A DNA stretch of 64,000 bases from Pegoplata infirma (GCA_963921195.1 OY992540.1:174191896-174255895); one strand, 5' to 3'; shown: positions 1-11,985, numbered from the stretch's first letter. A program made the numbers and translations. Notes: generated by a model from the sequence alone, not told the origin.

Positions 1-1785
1 TGATATAATTCCCGTTCGCTTTTTCACCTTAATGTACGTTTAAATAGCTGATCTTAATCTTACACACCTACAGTGACAATCGAAGAGTGCTGACGAAGGA
101 AGGGTGGCTTCTTCCGAAAGCTGTCGACATCTCCACTTAGCCTGTGTTGTCAATTAATTTTTTCAGATTTTCTCATTGTACAACAAAAATAATTATTTCT
201 CAGAAATAATTAATATGGACTCAAACCGAAATAAATAAAAACTTCAGTTATAAAATATAAAGTCCAACAATATATAAAACAGAATTAAAACTCAACTTAT
301 AAGGTACAATGCAATTTAGTAATATTTCTAAGAATTAGAAATACGAAATATAAATTCAAACCTAACGGACATTTTTCAAGACTTGAAAAGTCCTACTAAG
401 GGTTGCAACTCTGAGAAAATCTACTACAGTGTAAGAAATTACAACTGTGTTGGAAAAAGTTAAAAATAGATTCATTAAGTTCGTGCTAAACGTAACATAT
501 GGGTAATGAAATGTGATATAATTCCCGTTCGCTTTTTCACCTTAATGTACGTTTAAATAGCTGATCTTAATCTTACACACCTACAGTGACAATCGAAGAG
601 TGCTGACGAAGGAAGGGTGGCTTCTTCCGAAAGCTGTCGACATCTCCACTTAGCCTGTGTTGTCAATTAATTTTTTCAGATTTTCTCATTGTACAACAAA
701 AATAATTATTTCTCAGAAATAATTAATATGGACTCAAACCGAAATAAATAAAAACTTCAGTTATAAAATATAAAGTCCAACAATATATAAAACAGAATTA
801 AAACTCAACTCATAAGGTACAATGCAATTTAGTAATATTTCTAAGAATTAGAAATACGAAATATAAATTCAAACCTAACGGACATTTTTCAAGACTTGAA
901 AAGTCCTACTAAGGGTTGCAACTCTGAGAAAATCTACTACAGTGTAAGAAATTACAACTGTGTTGGAAAAAGTTAAAAATAGATTCATTAAGTTCGTGCT
1001 AAACGTAACATATGGGTAATGAAATGTGATATAATTCCCGTTCGCTTTTTCACCTTAATGTACGTTTAAATAGCTGATCTTAATCTTACACACCTACAGT
1101 GACAATCGAAGAGTGCTGACGAAGGAAGGGTGGCTTCTTCCGAAAGCTGTCGACATCTCCACTTAGCCTGTGTTGTCAATTAATTTTTTCAGATTTTCTC
1201 ATTGTACAACAAAAATAATTATTTCTCAGAAATAATTAATATGGACTCAAACCGAAATAAATAAAAACTTCAGTTATAAAATATAAAGTCCAACAATATA
1301 TAAAACAGAATTAAAACTCAACTCATAAGGTACAATGCAATTTAGTAATATTTCTAAGAATTAGAAATACGAAATATAAATTCAAACCTAACGGACATTT
1401 TTCAAGACTTGAAAAGTCCTACTAAGGGTTGCAACTCTGAGAAAATCTACTACAGTGTAAGAAATTACAACTGTGTTGGAAAAAGTTAAAAATAGATTCA
1501 TTAAGTTCGTGCTAAACGTAACATATGGGTAATGAAATGTGATATAATTCCCGTTCGCTTTTTCACCTTAATGTACGTTTAAATAGCTGATCTTAATCTT
1601 ACACACCTACAGTGACAATCGAAGAGTGCTGACGAAGGAAGGGTGGCTTCTTCCGAAAGCTGTCGACATCTCCACTTAGCCTGTGTTGTCAATTAATTTT
1701 TTCAGATTTTCTCATTGTACAACAAAAATAATTATTTCTCAGAAATAATTAATATGGACTCAAACCGAAATAAATAAAAACTTCA
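1..1785. repeat. 513-bp tandem satellite, ~3.5 copies
   Basis: The same unit starts at 1, 514, 1027 and 1540, an exact 513-bp period. The fourth copy stops after about 246 bp (1785), and the array is open at the left window edge. Copies look almost identical; the one difference I noted is t298 against c811 in copy 2. Each unit has a GC-richer core (about 61-160 in copy 1) inside AT-rich DNA and a perfect 21-bp palindrome with arms AATTATTTCT/AGAAATAATT (191-211, 704-724, 1217-1237, 1730-1750). No long open frame crosses the units although 513 is divisible by three. The near-identity implies recent amplification or homogenisation. I do not recognise the unit. Confidence 0.97.
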
Positions 1786-2915
1786 ATTTAAAAAAAGTTT
1801 AAAAAATCCTTCGTACTTCATGAAATTCTGTTCTGATAATGTTGAAAATACCTTTTTTTAGTATAATTGAAGCAAGGATTATCCTTAACCTATCCTTAGG
1901 ATATTCTCAGCGCATAAATATCATTTTTTAAAGACTTGAGAAAATTCAGGGAAATCCTTTGACCTTAAAACTATCAATAATTCACAACATTTTTGCACAT
2001 AGTATTTACAATACGTTGAATATTGTTTTTCAGTTTAAGCAGGGATATGCCTATCTCAAAAAGACCGTTATAAAATAAGCAAGTAAAAATATAGTACAAC
2101 GTACTTTCTCAAAAAAAACTTTTTTAAATAAAAGTCTGCATCTGTTAATGTACAACTCGTGTCTAGCCAAGCATCTAATTTGTGTCAGGCCTGGATGACA
2201 AATAATGGTTCTTGGACCAATTTAAATAAAATTTAAAATTTAACCGACCAATTCATTTTGCATTCCGATTTATTATATGTGTTCCATAACTATTTTTCGC
2301 AAAACATTTCAAATTATCAAGGACAACTGCTGCATCTTGGTGTTTTCGTTAAAAAAATTTCCAAATTTATAGTCGGGTTCCCACAAAAAAAAATTATTTA
2401 AAAAAAAGTGGAAAAACGTGGACAAGTTCTTTTGTTATTTGTAATCTACATACTTATACCAATATTTTCTGCAAAGAACTAAGCGCGCCAATGAGGGCCA
2501 CAAAAACGGCTGACTATCACATATGAAATTTGCAAAATAAATTAGTATTTTCTTTGGAACTTACTTTATAACAGCGTTACTTGCCATATGATTAACTTAT
2601 GTCGACCAAAACAGCATTATGCTACAAGCAACATATCTAACTTAAAACTTCATTACCAATAAGGTCGAATTTAAAATGCAATATAATTATTTAACCGTTA
2701 CAAGTACATGTGGATTTCAAAGATATTAAAACCAAAATATGATATATTTCAAAAAGTTCAACTTTAGAGACATGTAACTTAAAAACTATTAAAGATATCT
2801 ATAAACTGTTTTGGATTTGTTTTATTTATGATGTTTTCTTAAAATAAAATTCATATAACCTTAAGTTTTAAGACATTTAGTTTGACCATTTATGGCCAAG
2901 GTCACAACACTGTGC
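1786..2915. other. AT-rich DNA, no gene seen
   Basis: AT-rich sequence after the truncated last satellite copy. No coding frame, RNA gene or paired inverted repeat was recognised. A few words near 2415-2530 (ggacaagttctt) recall the interior of the MITE at 57008-57607 and may be a very old relic of it. Confidence 0.5.
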
Positions 2916-3169
2916 GATATCCATATGAATAAGAAACAAACTTTATTAAATTTAAGTCGATACGTATTTTTGCCCTAGATGATATTCCTATTAGTTTGGA
3001 AGTTATCGATATTTTCTCGAAGGTCCACATGGTTTCATAAGGGGACAACGAAATTTTTAAACACTGATATGGCCGATAAGCCGAGACACCCCAACCTTAA
3101 AATCGTCTCTTTAATATATATTTTAAGTTTCAGGGAAATCGGTTCATATAGGTTGAGATACTTCCCTTG
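2916..3169. mobile_element. Truncated MITE, same family as 22251-22838
   Basis: From the words gatatccatatgaat to the terminal acttcccttg this matches the right half of the full element at 22251-22838 at roughly 90% by eye. It includes the stretch gccgataagccgagacaccc and the right inverted repeat. The left half and left inverted repeat are missing. It ends with CCCTTG followed by TTA (3170-3172), the same 3-bp target word as the full copy. A short open frame here (2979-3173) is a by-product. Confidence 0.75.
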
Positions 3170-3710
3170 TTAGACACGTATTTTTTTAGCGGCCCAAACT
3201 CATTTTTAGTGCTGGTCGATTTGTACGGGAAAGTTGACCTATTTCAGTTTTTTATGATTTACTCCTACACTGAAAAAAATAGCCTTCCTGATATTAATGA
3301 AACGGATTCATTATTTTGTTTTCATTATTTAAATGAAGGAATTCATAAGCTGATTGAAATTTCATGCATGTTATGAACAAATTTTATGAAACTTGTTTCA
3401 TTAGATTTCATAATTTCATTAAAAAATATCATACGATTTTTAGAACTAAATACAACTCTGCGTTGCGAATAAGAGAAAGAAAACAGAAAAATAGTTTTTT
3501 AAGTCATTAAAATTTTGTGATGAAATGTAGGGTAATTTGTGTTGTTCCATTGCTACGTTGTTGCTACGTTTTGGCAGCACGTGTTTTTAAAGTCATCGCG
3601 TTTTTGTCTTTTATAGTTTACCTTATATGGCAATTCAGATCAATTTAAGTTTGGAGTAAAATTTTGTTGTTTGTAAAAACTAGGTGAAAACCATAAAAAG
3701 TGTGCAATTA

Positions 3711-3930
3711 AGGGTCATGTCACAGACTCAATTCCGTCGGGAAGTGGAATAAGTGGTTCACTCGTAAAACGCAAAGCAAATACTTTTTTCGGAATGAAAC
3801 CACTTTTAGCAATTCAATTCCACTTTGATTTTTGAAAGTGATTTCATTCCGAAAAAAAAAATTGTTTTGCGTTTTACGAGTAACAACTTTTTTTCAAATC
3901 CGATCGGAATTGAGTCTGTGACATGCCCCT
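3711..3930. repeat. 220-bp foldback hairpin
   Basis: Near-complete inverted repeat. It begins agggtcatgtcacagact and ends with agtctgtgacatgcccct, with further pairing inward (actcgtaaaacgcaaa against ttttgcgttttacgagt; tcggaatgaaaccact against agtgatttcattccga). Arms are about 100 bp with a short loop near 3815. It has the shape of a foldback MITE; no target duplication could be fixed. Confidence 0.85.
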
Positions 3931-4011
3931 AAATAAAATTTCAGTGACGGTTACAGTGATGGTTACATGTGACTTTCCAAAATTGTTATTAATGCAAATT
4001 TTCACTTATGG

Positions 4012-4174
4012 GTGTATGATACGTGCTGTTTTTAGGTAACTTGTTCCTAACTTGATTAGGGGCTTTCTATGGAAATTTTGATAACTTCAACCAACATGAA
4101 TTTATCGTAATTCCCATATCAAAACCTTAATAAAGTTAGCAACTAGTTACTTGTAAAAAGCTATTATCATACGC
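4012..4174. repeat. Foldback hairpin
   Basis: The left words tgtatgata..ctgtttttaggtaactt..tcctaact pair with the right words agttagcaactagttacttgtaaaaag..tatcata. The arms are about 55 bp. It is a second hairpin inside the TA element, probably a separate insertion or part of the element's own folded interior. Confidence 0.65.
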
Positions 4175-4817
4175 TCATTACCAACTACTATTCCACATTT
4201 AATCAATGGATATTTTCATACATTTTATGAACAATTTCATAAAACGTTTCAAACAAGTTCTACGAATATTTTCATTATTTATATGCAAGTTTTCATTGAA
4301 AGGAACTTTAATGACACCAGTTTCATTAATCAAATGAAACCTGTCTTCGGTTGAAAACGTGAGTCATTTTTCATTAAGGTTAAGTCAATTTTCATTAATT
4401 TCACGAAGCTATTTTTTTCAGTGTATTTGATCAAAATAAACATAGACAAATTTAGTATCAGATTAAAGGTATTTCAAGGGCCTATCTCGTGGTACAATAA
4501 TTTTCGACTTATTAACAAAAATGTCCTAAAAGTTTAGTATTTCAATCAATATGACGAAAAGTAGTGCAGGTTTGGACACGTTCTTTCAAAATATCTTTCA
4601 TTTGATATGCAACATAACTGGGTTACTTTGCATTAAATAGGAGATAAACGAAAAAAATTAAAATGGCCGTTTCTTCCCCCTCATTGGCACCTAAATATGA
4701 ATTTGAACCGCTAAAAAATACCTGTCTTTATTTACCTTTATTTTTCTTAATATACAAAATAAAATCAATACAAAATTCCATAAAAATTGGAGGGTGATAG
4801 CAGGGTCACTTCCCTTG

Positions 4818-6006
4818 CCAGTCGATTGGGTAGTCAAAATTAGCCACAATTTAGAACACTATTGGACAAAGTTTTTATTTTTATACAAAATTGTGATATA
4901 TGTATGTATTTTCGAATTACAACTTTGAGAAAATAAATTAAGCCCTAATATAACTATATATTTTCTATATAATACTTTATATTTTCTAAAGGATTCTTTT
5001 AATCATCCCCGACCAGTTGCATCAGGCACTTAGGTAAAACAAAGAATATTCATTGTTTAAACCAAAAAAAATAAAATGTGATTTTAAATAATGCTGAGTC
5101 GGCAACATTTATGAAATTCAAACTGCATAAACAATTGCAATATTGCAGTTTTAAATTTTCGGTGCACTACAAAATTTCAAAGTAACACATAAGTGTCCTT
5201 TTAAATTAAATGTGTGAAGTATGTATGTATATTTATTTAAACATTTAACGAAACTAAAAGTAGATCACAACTAGCGGTGTTTCTTTTTTTTTGCCACCAA
5301 TACATAAAGAATCTCCAAAAAATTATCAAGTGGTAAAAAAAATACCACTTGATAGACTGCAAATTTTTTTTGTATTTTTATGTATTCCGAGTATTTATGA
5401 TAAATTTTAGTATAACATTCTTTCCACTATTAGTCAATTAGTCAAACATTTACTCCATGAAGCATACTTGGGAGCTGGCAGTACTTTTGAATGAAAAAAA
5501 AACAATGTCTGCATTTGCATTTACATAAAAAAAAATTAAACTCATATAAATCCTACAGTATTCCTTACTAAAAAGTTGGTAGTTAGTACTAATTGTTGGT
5601 ATTAAAGGGCCCTACAACGCGTTAGTAAATTTTTACAAACCCAGTTATAAAAAACGGTAAACAAATTTAAAAGCGGAAACCTATCCATAATCGATTTTAA
5701 CAAAATTTTTAATAAAAAAATTGGCTTAAAAAATATAATTATTGAGCTTGATGGCTGGCAATGATCTATTTCGGAAATTTAAAAAAAAATATACGTTTAT
5801 TTTTTTTGTCAATGGAAGTTTGCTATGTGCGTTTGAAAAAAAATATTCAAAAATGTAAATTTTACCATTTTAGGTGTCAAAAATAAGTTTCCAAATTTTT
5901 AAAAATTACTAACAAAAATTATTAAAAAATCGGTAAAAAATCAGTATTCAGTAAATTCCAAGTTCAAAAAAATAACTAATTTTATACTGTAAACAAAATT
6001 TATACT
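4818..6006. other. AT-rich DNA, no gene seen
   Basis: No coding frame or RNA gene recognised. One small hairpin at about 5327-5357 (atcaagtggta..taccacttgat) and long A/T runs are the only structure noted. Confidence 0.5.
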
Positions 6007-6420
6007 TGCTGTGTTTTTCAATAAGTGGATTTATTTTCTGATTAATCTTATTTTGTTTAAAAAAAATATTTTAACATACTTAAACAAATTTTGAATATTT
6101 TTTTCCGTAATCTACAATAAATTTGCAATTATAATCCGAAAAAATAATAAACAAATTTGGAAAAAGAAAAAAGTTATAAATAAAACAAAATTAATCCAAA
6201 ACGGATTTATTAAATCCTAAAATTTAGTTGGATTTATTTTGATTTATTTATAACTTTTTTAATTTTCCAGATTTTTTTATTATTTTTTCGGATATTAATT
6301 GCGTATTTATCGTAGGTTATGGAAAAAAATATTCCAAATTTGTTTTGGCATTTTAATTTATTTATTTTAAACTAAATAAGATTAATCCGAAAATAAATCC
6401 ACTTATTGAAAAACACAGCA
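6007..6420. mobile_element. Full-length palindromic MITE (414 bp)
   Basis: Starts TGCTGTGTTTTTCAATAAGT and ends with the reverse complement. Pairing continues through almost the whole element (tggatttattttctgatta against taatccgaaaataaatcca; atttgcaattataatccgaa against ttcggatattaattgcgtat), giving arms near 200 bp around a centre near 6213. The 3-bp word ACT flanks both sides (6004-6006, 6421-6423), a possible target duplication. No coding capacity. Confidence 0.8.
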
Positions 6421-6704
6421 ACTGTAAATTACTAAAAAAGTAGTATAGTTAAAGTTATAACACTTTTACTGTATTTTTTACTGTAGGATTATTTTGAGTG
6501 GAATGCTTTAATACCTACTGAGCATTACTCAGGTCCCAAGAATGCTAGGAGCATGCAAAGCATATTAATTTTAAATATTTTTTTAATTTTCAAAAGATCG
6601 CGATTTTTTCCGAGTCTTGTATGAAAAATCGAAAAAGTATGTAATAGGGTGCGCCACACTATTGGTGAAAATGGGGTTTTGTCCGTAAAATGGTAATAAG
6701 TTAA
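6421..6704. other. Short spacer between MITEs
   Basis: AT-rich spacer with nothing recognised. The 69-aa reverse frame at 6525-6734 runs into the neighbouring MITE and looks like chance. Confidence 0.4.
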
Positions 6705-7460
6705 TATGCTATTTACATATACCCCGAAATCCACATAAATTTGGATTTCAAATCCAATTAAAATCTATACCTTTTACATATGCTTTTTTGACATTTAGCG
6801 GGATTTTGTTTGTACTAACTCTGTATTTTCTTTTGATTTGTGTACAGGGTTGTTAGTTGGAAAATTACCCAATTTTATAAATATTTCTAAAAACAATGAT
6901 TTTTCTTTGCCGGAGCCAATATTTTCAATCCCACTAGTATATGTTGGGACCACAATATCAAAAAATGTGTTTTTATGTAGAGCTGCTTCTTTAAATGCAA
7001 GAAAATTAACATTTTTGCCAAGTTTGGGGCCGCCACCATTGAGTGTTTTTCTTTGTTAGGAAGACCAAATTGGTCAACTAAATTGTGCGTTTACCATTTG
7101 CAATGGTAAATTTTAAATGAAACATTGTTAAACATTGTTTTTATTAATCTTTTAATAGTTTTAAAAAAATAAATTTTAATTGTTTTTTTACTTTATAAAA
7201 AACAACAACAGCTGATAAAAAATCGTGTGCAGCGTTGTAAAAAAAGCATTAGGGATGATTATTTTGGGAAAACCCATAGTTGTACAATTAAGTAGTAGAA
7301 ATTTTTTGGGATTTTAAATTGCAATTTTACGATTTTCCCAAAATCCAAGTTTTTTTTGTATTGGATTTGACATTTGAAATCCAAAAAAGTAATTGGATTT
7401 ACTTGGATTTTCATTGAAATCCCATTTTTTTTGGATTTCGAGGTATATGTAAATAGCATA
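6705..7460. mobile_element. MITE with TAA target duplication (756 bp)
   Basis: Left end TATGCTATTTACATATACC matches the reverse complement of the right end, and similarity continues through cCGAAATCC (28 bp with one change). TAA flanks both sides (6702-6704, 7461-7463). The 3-bp TWA duplication is typical of PIF/Harbinger elements. The interior holds repeats of the ggatttcaaatcc/ggatttgaaatcc kind but no transposase. Confidence 0.75.
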
Positions 7461-7488
7461 TAAGACAATTTTAAAGGCACATTTATAA

Positions 7489-8117
7489 CACAGTGATACA
7501 AAATCGAACTTTCGGAATCGGAATGGGATGAAACCAAAAGTAAATGAAAGCTGACGTTTTCCATAACAAAACCCTCAAGGCATTTTTTTTAGGTCAGAGC
7601 TAGATTTTATTTTACACGCATTTAAAGTTGGTGATTTTAAAGCATTTAAAGTTTTTGTGAATTAAACGTGTCCAACTTTAAAGACCCCTGGTGGTGCCCT
7701 TATTGGACATGTAGGGTCCAGTTTCCAAACTTAAGCTCAAAATTAATTCAGCTATGACTGGTATGAATTTTGCTGCAATCGGTCCAGTACCTATTTACTG
7801 AGTAGCCAAATTATTAAAATAAACCATGTACACCGTTGCGTATGATTGTTATTTAAAGGCAATTATTAATATAAATCACTGGACACCATTGCGTATGATT
7901 GTTATTTAAAGGCAATTACAATATTAATCATTCGCCACTAATACAGTTTTCAAGCATTTATTATTGTAATTATAATAAAAGTGCACTAACTTCAAATGCG
8001 TGTAAAACAAAATCTAGCTCTGAACTAGAAAAAAGCCTTGAGGGGTTTGTTATGGAATATGTCAACTTTCATTTGCTTTTGGTTTCATCCCATTCCGATT
8101 TTGGGTGTTGCACTGTG
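7489..8117. mobile_element. MITE with ~145-bp inverted repeats and TAA duplication (629 bp)
   Basis: Left arm 7489-7635 (CACAGTG.., aatcggaatgggatgaaacc, aaaccctcaaggc, agagctagattttattttac) pairs with the right arm 7985-8117. TAA flanks both ends (7486-7488, 8118-8120). The loop contains a direct repeat of about 34 bp (ccattgcgtatgattgttat.. near 7831 and 7886). Open frames here (7259-7564 reverse, 7899-8120 forward) are by-products of the arms. It lies only 25 bp from the previous TAA element. Confidence 0.8.
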
Positions 8118-8229
8118 TAATCTGCCGAATATTTTGCATTAGATAACATATTAAAATAATAAACATTTTTGCATTTACTATGTAGGTACTTTAGAGCGGT
8201 ATCTTTTTAAATTTTTTGATTTTTCCAAA

Positions 8230-9451
8230 TAGGGATTGGTTTTTCTGAATCCCGTGATTTCAGGATCCCGGGATTTTCGCGGGATTTTTTGATAATTTTC
8301 AGTATTTTAAAAAAAGTGTAATATCCCAGTTGGCAAAACAAAATAAATCCTTACATACTGCTGACTCTCCCTTTATGAAATCGCTGACATCTTAACACAA
8401 TTTTTCAAAATGTCTTCAATGACATGTCAGCAGTTGGTCAACAGTGTCCACGAGTATCGGTGGCCACCAACAATTCGTTTAAACAATCGCTGACCAACTG
8501 CTGACATGTCATTGATGATATTTTGAAAAATTATATGAAGATGTCAGCAATTTTATAAAGGACGAATCCACGCGTTCGTAAAGATTTGCGAAGTTCTGTT
8601 GGTGTTCTGAAATTCAAAAAAGGTAGAGATTCCTCCTTTGAAGGATATCCTTATTCGGTTATATCGTTATCAACTTTTAGTTGCTTTACCTCATGAACTA
8701 GAGATGGGCGCTGGTGACGTAAGTGTAAGTGATTTTCATTTCAATCACGTAATTGTGAGTAGTGTTTATAAACTGGTTAACCGAAAAACCGTTTTTTTTT
8801 TTGCCGAAATTTTTTATTTTTTTTTGCCAACCGGTTAACCGGAATTTTATATTTCCGGTGCACCGCAATTTATTTGTTTTTTCATCCCTTGCAAAAAAAA
8901 AATATTTTTTACCATTGTTTTTTTCGTGACTCGCGCGTGAGCGTGATTGAATCCGGGGTGAGTCATGCGTAAGAGTTGTAATTTTTTTTAATTTCTTGTA
9001 CGCGAATAGTGAGTGAAAAAAAATGTGCGTAAGTGATTCGATTATTTTTTGCGTGAGTGTGACTGAGCGTGAGTCAAAGTCCACTCACGTCTTTATAAAA
9101 TATTTTTGAAAACCTTAAAAATAAAAAAGTTTACAACTTAAGGAGTTAAGATGTTTCAAAAGCCCTTTTGTCGAACCCCCCATCAGTTTTTAGAATTGTT
9201 TGCAAGCTTTACATTTGGCAAACGGTTAACCTTTTGGTATCACAAAAAAATGGTACCAGACGAAACTTTTTTTAAATTTTTTATTTTATACAAATTATTG
9301 AAAATAATATAAAACTAATAAAAAAATATAAAAGAAATCGGAGTCCCGAAAATCCCGGGATAAAAATTACAAATCCCGCGTTTTTCGGGATTTGCCTAAT
9401 CCCGAAAATTACGGAATTTCCGGGATCGTGATTTCCCGATTGGAAACCCTA
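8230..9451. mobile_element. hAT-like non-autonomous element (1,222 bp)
   Basis: Ends TAGGGATTGG and, inverted, TAGGGTTTCC, with further ATCCCGG-rich similarity inside. They are flanked by 8-bp words TTTCCAAA (8222-8229) and TTTCCAAG (9452-9459), one mismatch; 8-bp duplications are typical of hAT elements. The interior holds a strong hairpin (8344-8587), repeated gtgagtgatt/aatcacg motifs (8700-9090) and ggttaaccgg motifs. The 128-aa reverse frame at 8698-9084 resembles no transposase I know. It sits directly against the LINE relic that follows. Confidence 0.65.
8344..8587. repeat. Foldback hairpin inside the hAT-like element
   Basis: Left arm aatgacatgtcagcagttgg with ttttcaaaatgtctt and cgctgacatct pairs with the right arm ccaactgctgacatgtcatt, gatattttgaaaa and agatgtcagcaattt. 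The arms are about 95 bp with a ~50-bp loop containing cacgagtatcggtggcc. It could be a nested foldback MITE. Confidence 0.75.
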
Positions 9452-9459
9452 TTTCCAAG

Positions 9460-11985
9460 TGTCTGCAAGACAGCAGTAACTCCTGCAGAAAGCTCTATAA
9501 TAAGGCGTATACGCTACACCTTAAGAGTTATAAGAAGATGACTAGAATAGCCTAATGTGATTCTTGGAAAAACTTCTGTAGAAACGTAGATGACGTTTCT
9601 GAGGCATCCAGGCTGTGCAAAGTTCTGGTTTATTATGCTTGCACCCTGGGATACCTGATGGATCCTAATAAACAAGGCGTTTGGTCTTCCTCCAGTGGAT
9701 ATTCCCTGGATCTCCTTCTAAACACGCATTTTCCGGGCAATTTTATGACGTCGTTTCAAGCTTTCGAAGGTTTTAACGCCCAAGCATCTGAAATTGCTTC
9801 GAAAATAAGTCCCCTGGATCTGATGGTATAGTCCCGACTAAGATACAGCAAGTGTCGGACTATATAGCCACTTGGCTGTAAAATCTATACACAGCATTCA
9901 TTAACTGGTCGTATATTTCTTTAAAATGAACGAATATCAGAGTCGTCTTTATCCCAAAGGCTGGGAAAATTCCCAGACAGCTCCCAAGGATTTCAGACCA
10001 ATTAGTCTGTCTCCTTTTTTATTACAGACAATGGAACGAATGGTGGACTTATATTTGCGTGGAGTGATTAGCCTGATTCTCTTCATCAGCTCGTTGGTAC
10101 CATCGAGAGATCGCTTTCGGTAAAAGAGTACACTATGGTGGCCTTTCTTGATATAGAAGGGGCTTTTAATGATGTCATCCCAGACTCGATAATTGTGGCA
10201 TTGTATGGTCTGGAAGTAAAGCGTGGAATAGTTTAAATGGTGGAAAATCTACTTGCCAATAGACGTATAACGTCTAAATTAGGAGCGTCTGTCATATCTT
10301 AACTTGTCAATAGGGGCACACCACAAGGAGGTGTTCTTCGTCGCTTCTTTGGAACATGTCACTGAATTCAATACTGCTCTCTCTAGAAGGACACGGCTGT
10401 CATATTATTGCATATACTGACGTTGTTGCGATAACGGTAAAGGGAAAGCACATGCCAACACTGAGGGACATTCCTTATGGTTCTCTAAAAGAACTGTCCC
10501 ATTTAGACAGAGACTCATCTTGTTTACAAGGAAAAAATTAGATTCCTGCTTTTTATCTTATTTCCCTGGACGGTACTGAAATCGCCTTCTCAGATGGACC
10601 CAAGTAGCTTGGAGTATTTCTAGATAGGAAGTTAAATTTCAGGCGTAATATCGAGGAATGTGTGAGCAAGCAATGATTCCTATATATTCCTGTAAAATGG
10701 CCATTGGAAAACGATGAGGTTTTAGCCCTAAAGTCGTCCATTGGATTTATACAGCAATGGTGAGTTCAATTCTGCTGTATGGAATCATTGGTAGGTGGCC
10801 TGCATTAGAGAAATAGGGTAACTTTGTCTTTATAACGAAGGTACAGAGAATGGTGTCGATTTCAATCACTGGTGCTCTTCGTGAAACACCTAACGCTGCA
10901 TTAGAAGTCCTCCTTTTATTGATACCATTGGACATTGGGATTTGGAATCTGTTCAGGAGATCCTGGGTTAAGCCTGAATCGAAGATTTAGTATTTACCAT
11001 GCAGAGGTGCTGTCAAAAAGGAAGTGGCTGACTGGTTGAGTTTGCAATTTCATGTCTATAACCGCAGTGAACATCTACTCTGAGTTACAAAGCCGATGTG
11101 CTTGCAAGACTGGGAACTACCTTACAGGTTCCAATAGAATCGGAATGTGTTGGCATGCCTCTAAAAACTTGCAAGCAAAATCTACGGCTTTGTTCCGCGA
11201 CAGAGACTAATCGAAAATAGGCATGGATGGACGTGTGAGAGTACACGACAAATTTGGCCTTCTCTTAATCAGAAGCGCACAAGTGAGCTTATATCGCTTC
11301 AAAGAGGAGAGATTTCGACGGTGTTTGCATCAATTATTGGACACTGTCTTATAAGAAAGCCCGCAGAGCAGTTAAATGTGCCGTCAAATTACTTTTTCCG
11401 GAGTTGCAGGATGAGGTGGAGTTGAAAACTTCACCATTGCTCTGCACTTTCTCTCCAAAGACTTGGGATCTAGGAAGCTGCACGATCTTTCTGATTTGCC
11501 GGATGTCAAAAATGCTGACGTTAAACATCAGCAGCCTCTTACAACCTTACCTACCGAACCCCATTTTTTTTAGAGATTATGAGGACCATATATTAAAATG
11601 TTTAAAATATTTTTGTTTTGTAAAAGACTAATTCCATACTAAGGAATTTTACATGAATTTACTAATTTTTGAAAATTTAAGTTTCTACATACAAGGACCA
11701 AAACCTGTTTGTATATATTGTGGGTCAGAACTACAAAAAACCATGCGAACAAACGTTTAATCAATCATATTGACTTCAAGCATTGGCATTGAGATTTGTG
11801 CCAGTATTCTATTGACTCATCCTATTCGCTCCACATTACAATTATTAGGGTGGTTCTTATTATCAATGTTTTTTTTTTTTTTTTTGTTAAAAATATTATT
11901 TAATATTACGAAATTAGGACAGAGTCTACGTGTGTTGATGTAAAACGTCAGCAACCACTTACAACCTAACCTAGCACAATACGCA
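9460..11985 (+). pseudogene. LOA-type LINE relic, reverse transcriptase
   Basis: Degenerate second open frame of a non-LTR retrotransposon, broken by many stops and shifts. Recognisable in order: linker before the RT (SCRKLYNKAYTLHLKSYKK; EASRLCKVL), N-terminal RT (PKDFRPISLS), motif A region VAFLDIEGAFNDV at about 10135-10180, RGTPQGGVL near 10309-10338, and IIAYTDVVAI near 10404-10430, where the family's YADD is changed to YTDV. Then come FSDGPK*LGVFLDRKLNFRRN and the thumb. Remnants of the C-terminal region run to about 11560, and a 3' tail at about 11920-11985 (gtaaaacgtcagcaaccact, cctaacctag) matches the tail of the relic at 43677-46185. Most of the RNase H region kept in that relic is deleted here. 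LOA assignment is from remembered motif patterns. Confidence 0.8.

Larger units (their letters stand above)
3268..4423. mobile_element. TA-target inverted-repeat transposon (1,156 bp)
   Basis: Starts CACTGAAAAAAATAGC and ends with its reverse complement, flanked by TA at 3266-3267 and 4424-4425. A TA duplication is the signature of the Tc1/mariner superfamily. Removing it joins gatttactccTA to tttgatcaaaa, which aligns with the uninterrupted relative at about 57172-57190 (gatttacgccTAtttaaacaaaa), so the boundaries are well supported. No transposase frame is present; it would be non-autonomous. Two foldback hairpins (3711-3930, 4012-4174) lie inside. Confidence 0.85.
3173..4817. mobile_element. 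MITE of the 57008 family, split by a TA transposon
   Basis: The segments 3173-3265 and 4426-4817 match consecutive interior parts of the full element at 57008-57607 (gacacgtattttt..agcggcccaaac; agtatcagattaaaggtat; the terminal acttcccttg). The left inverted repeat is missing: the family-A fragment ends at 3169 and TTA precedes gacacg, as if family A had jumped into this copy. The 1,156-bp TA element at 3268-4423 separates the two halves. No coding potential. Confidence 0.8.

Noticed and set aside
8698..9084. 128-codon reverse frame
   Set aside because: Composed of gtgagt/actcac and A-rich repeats inside the hAT-like element; no protein motif.
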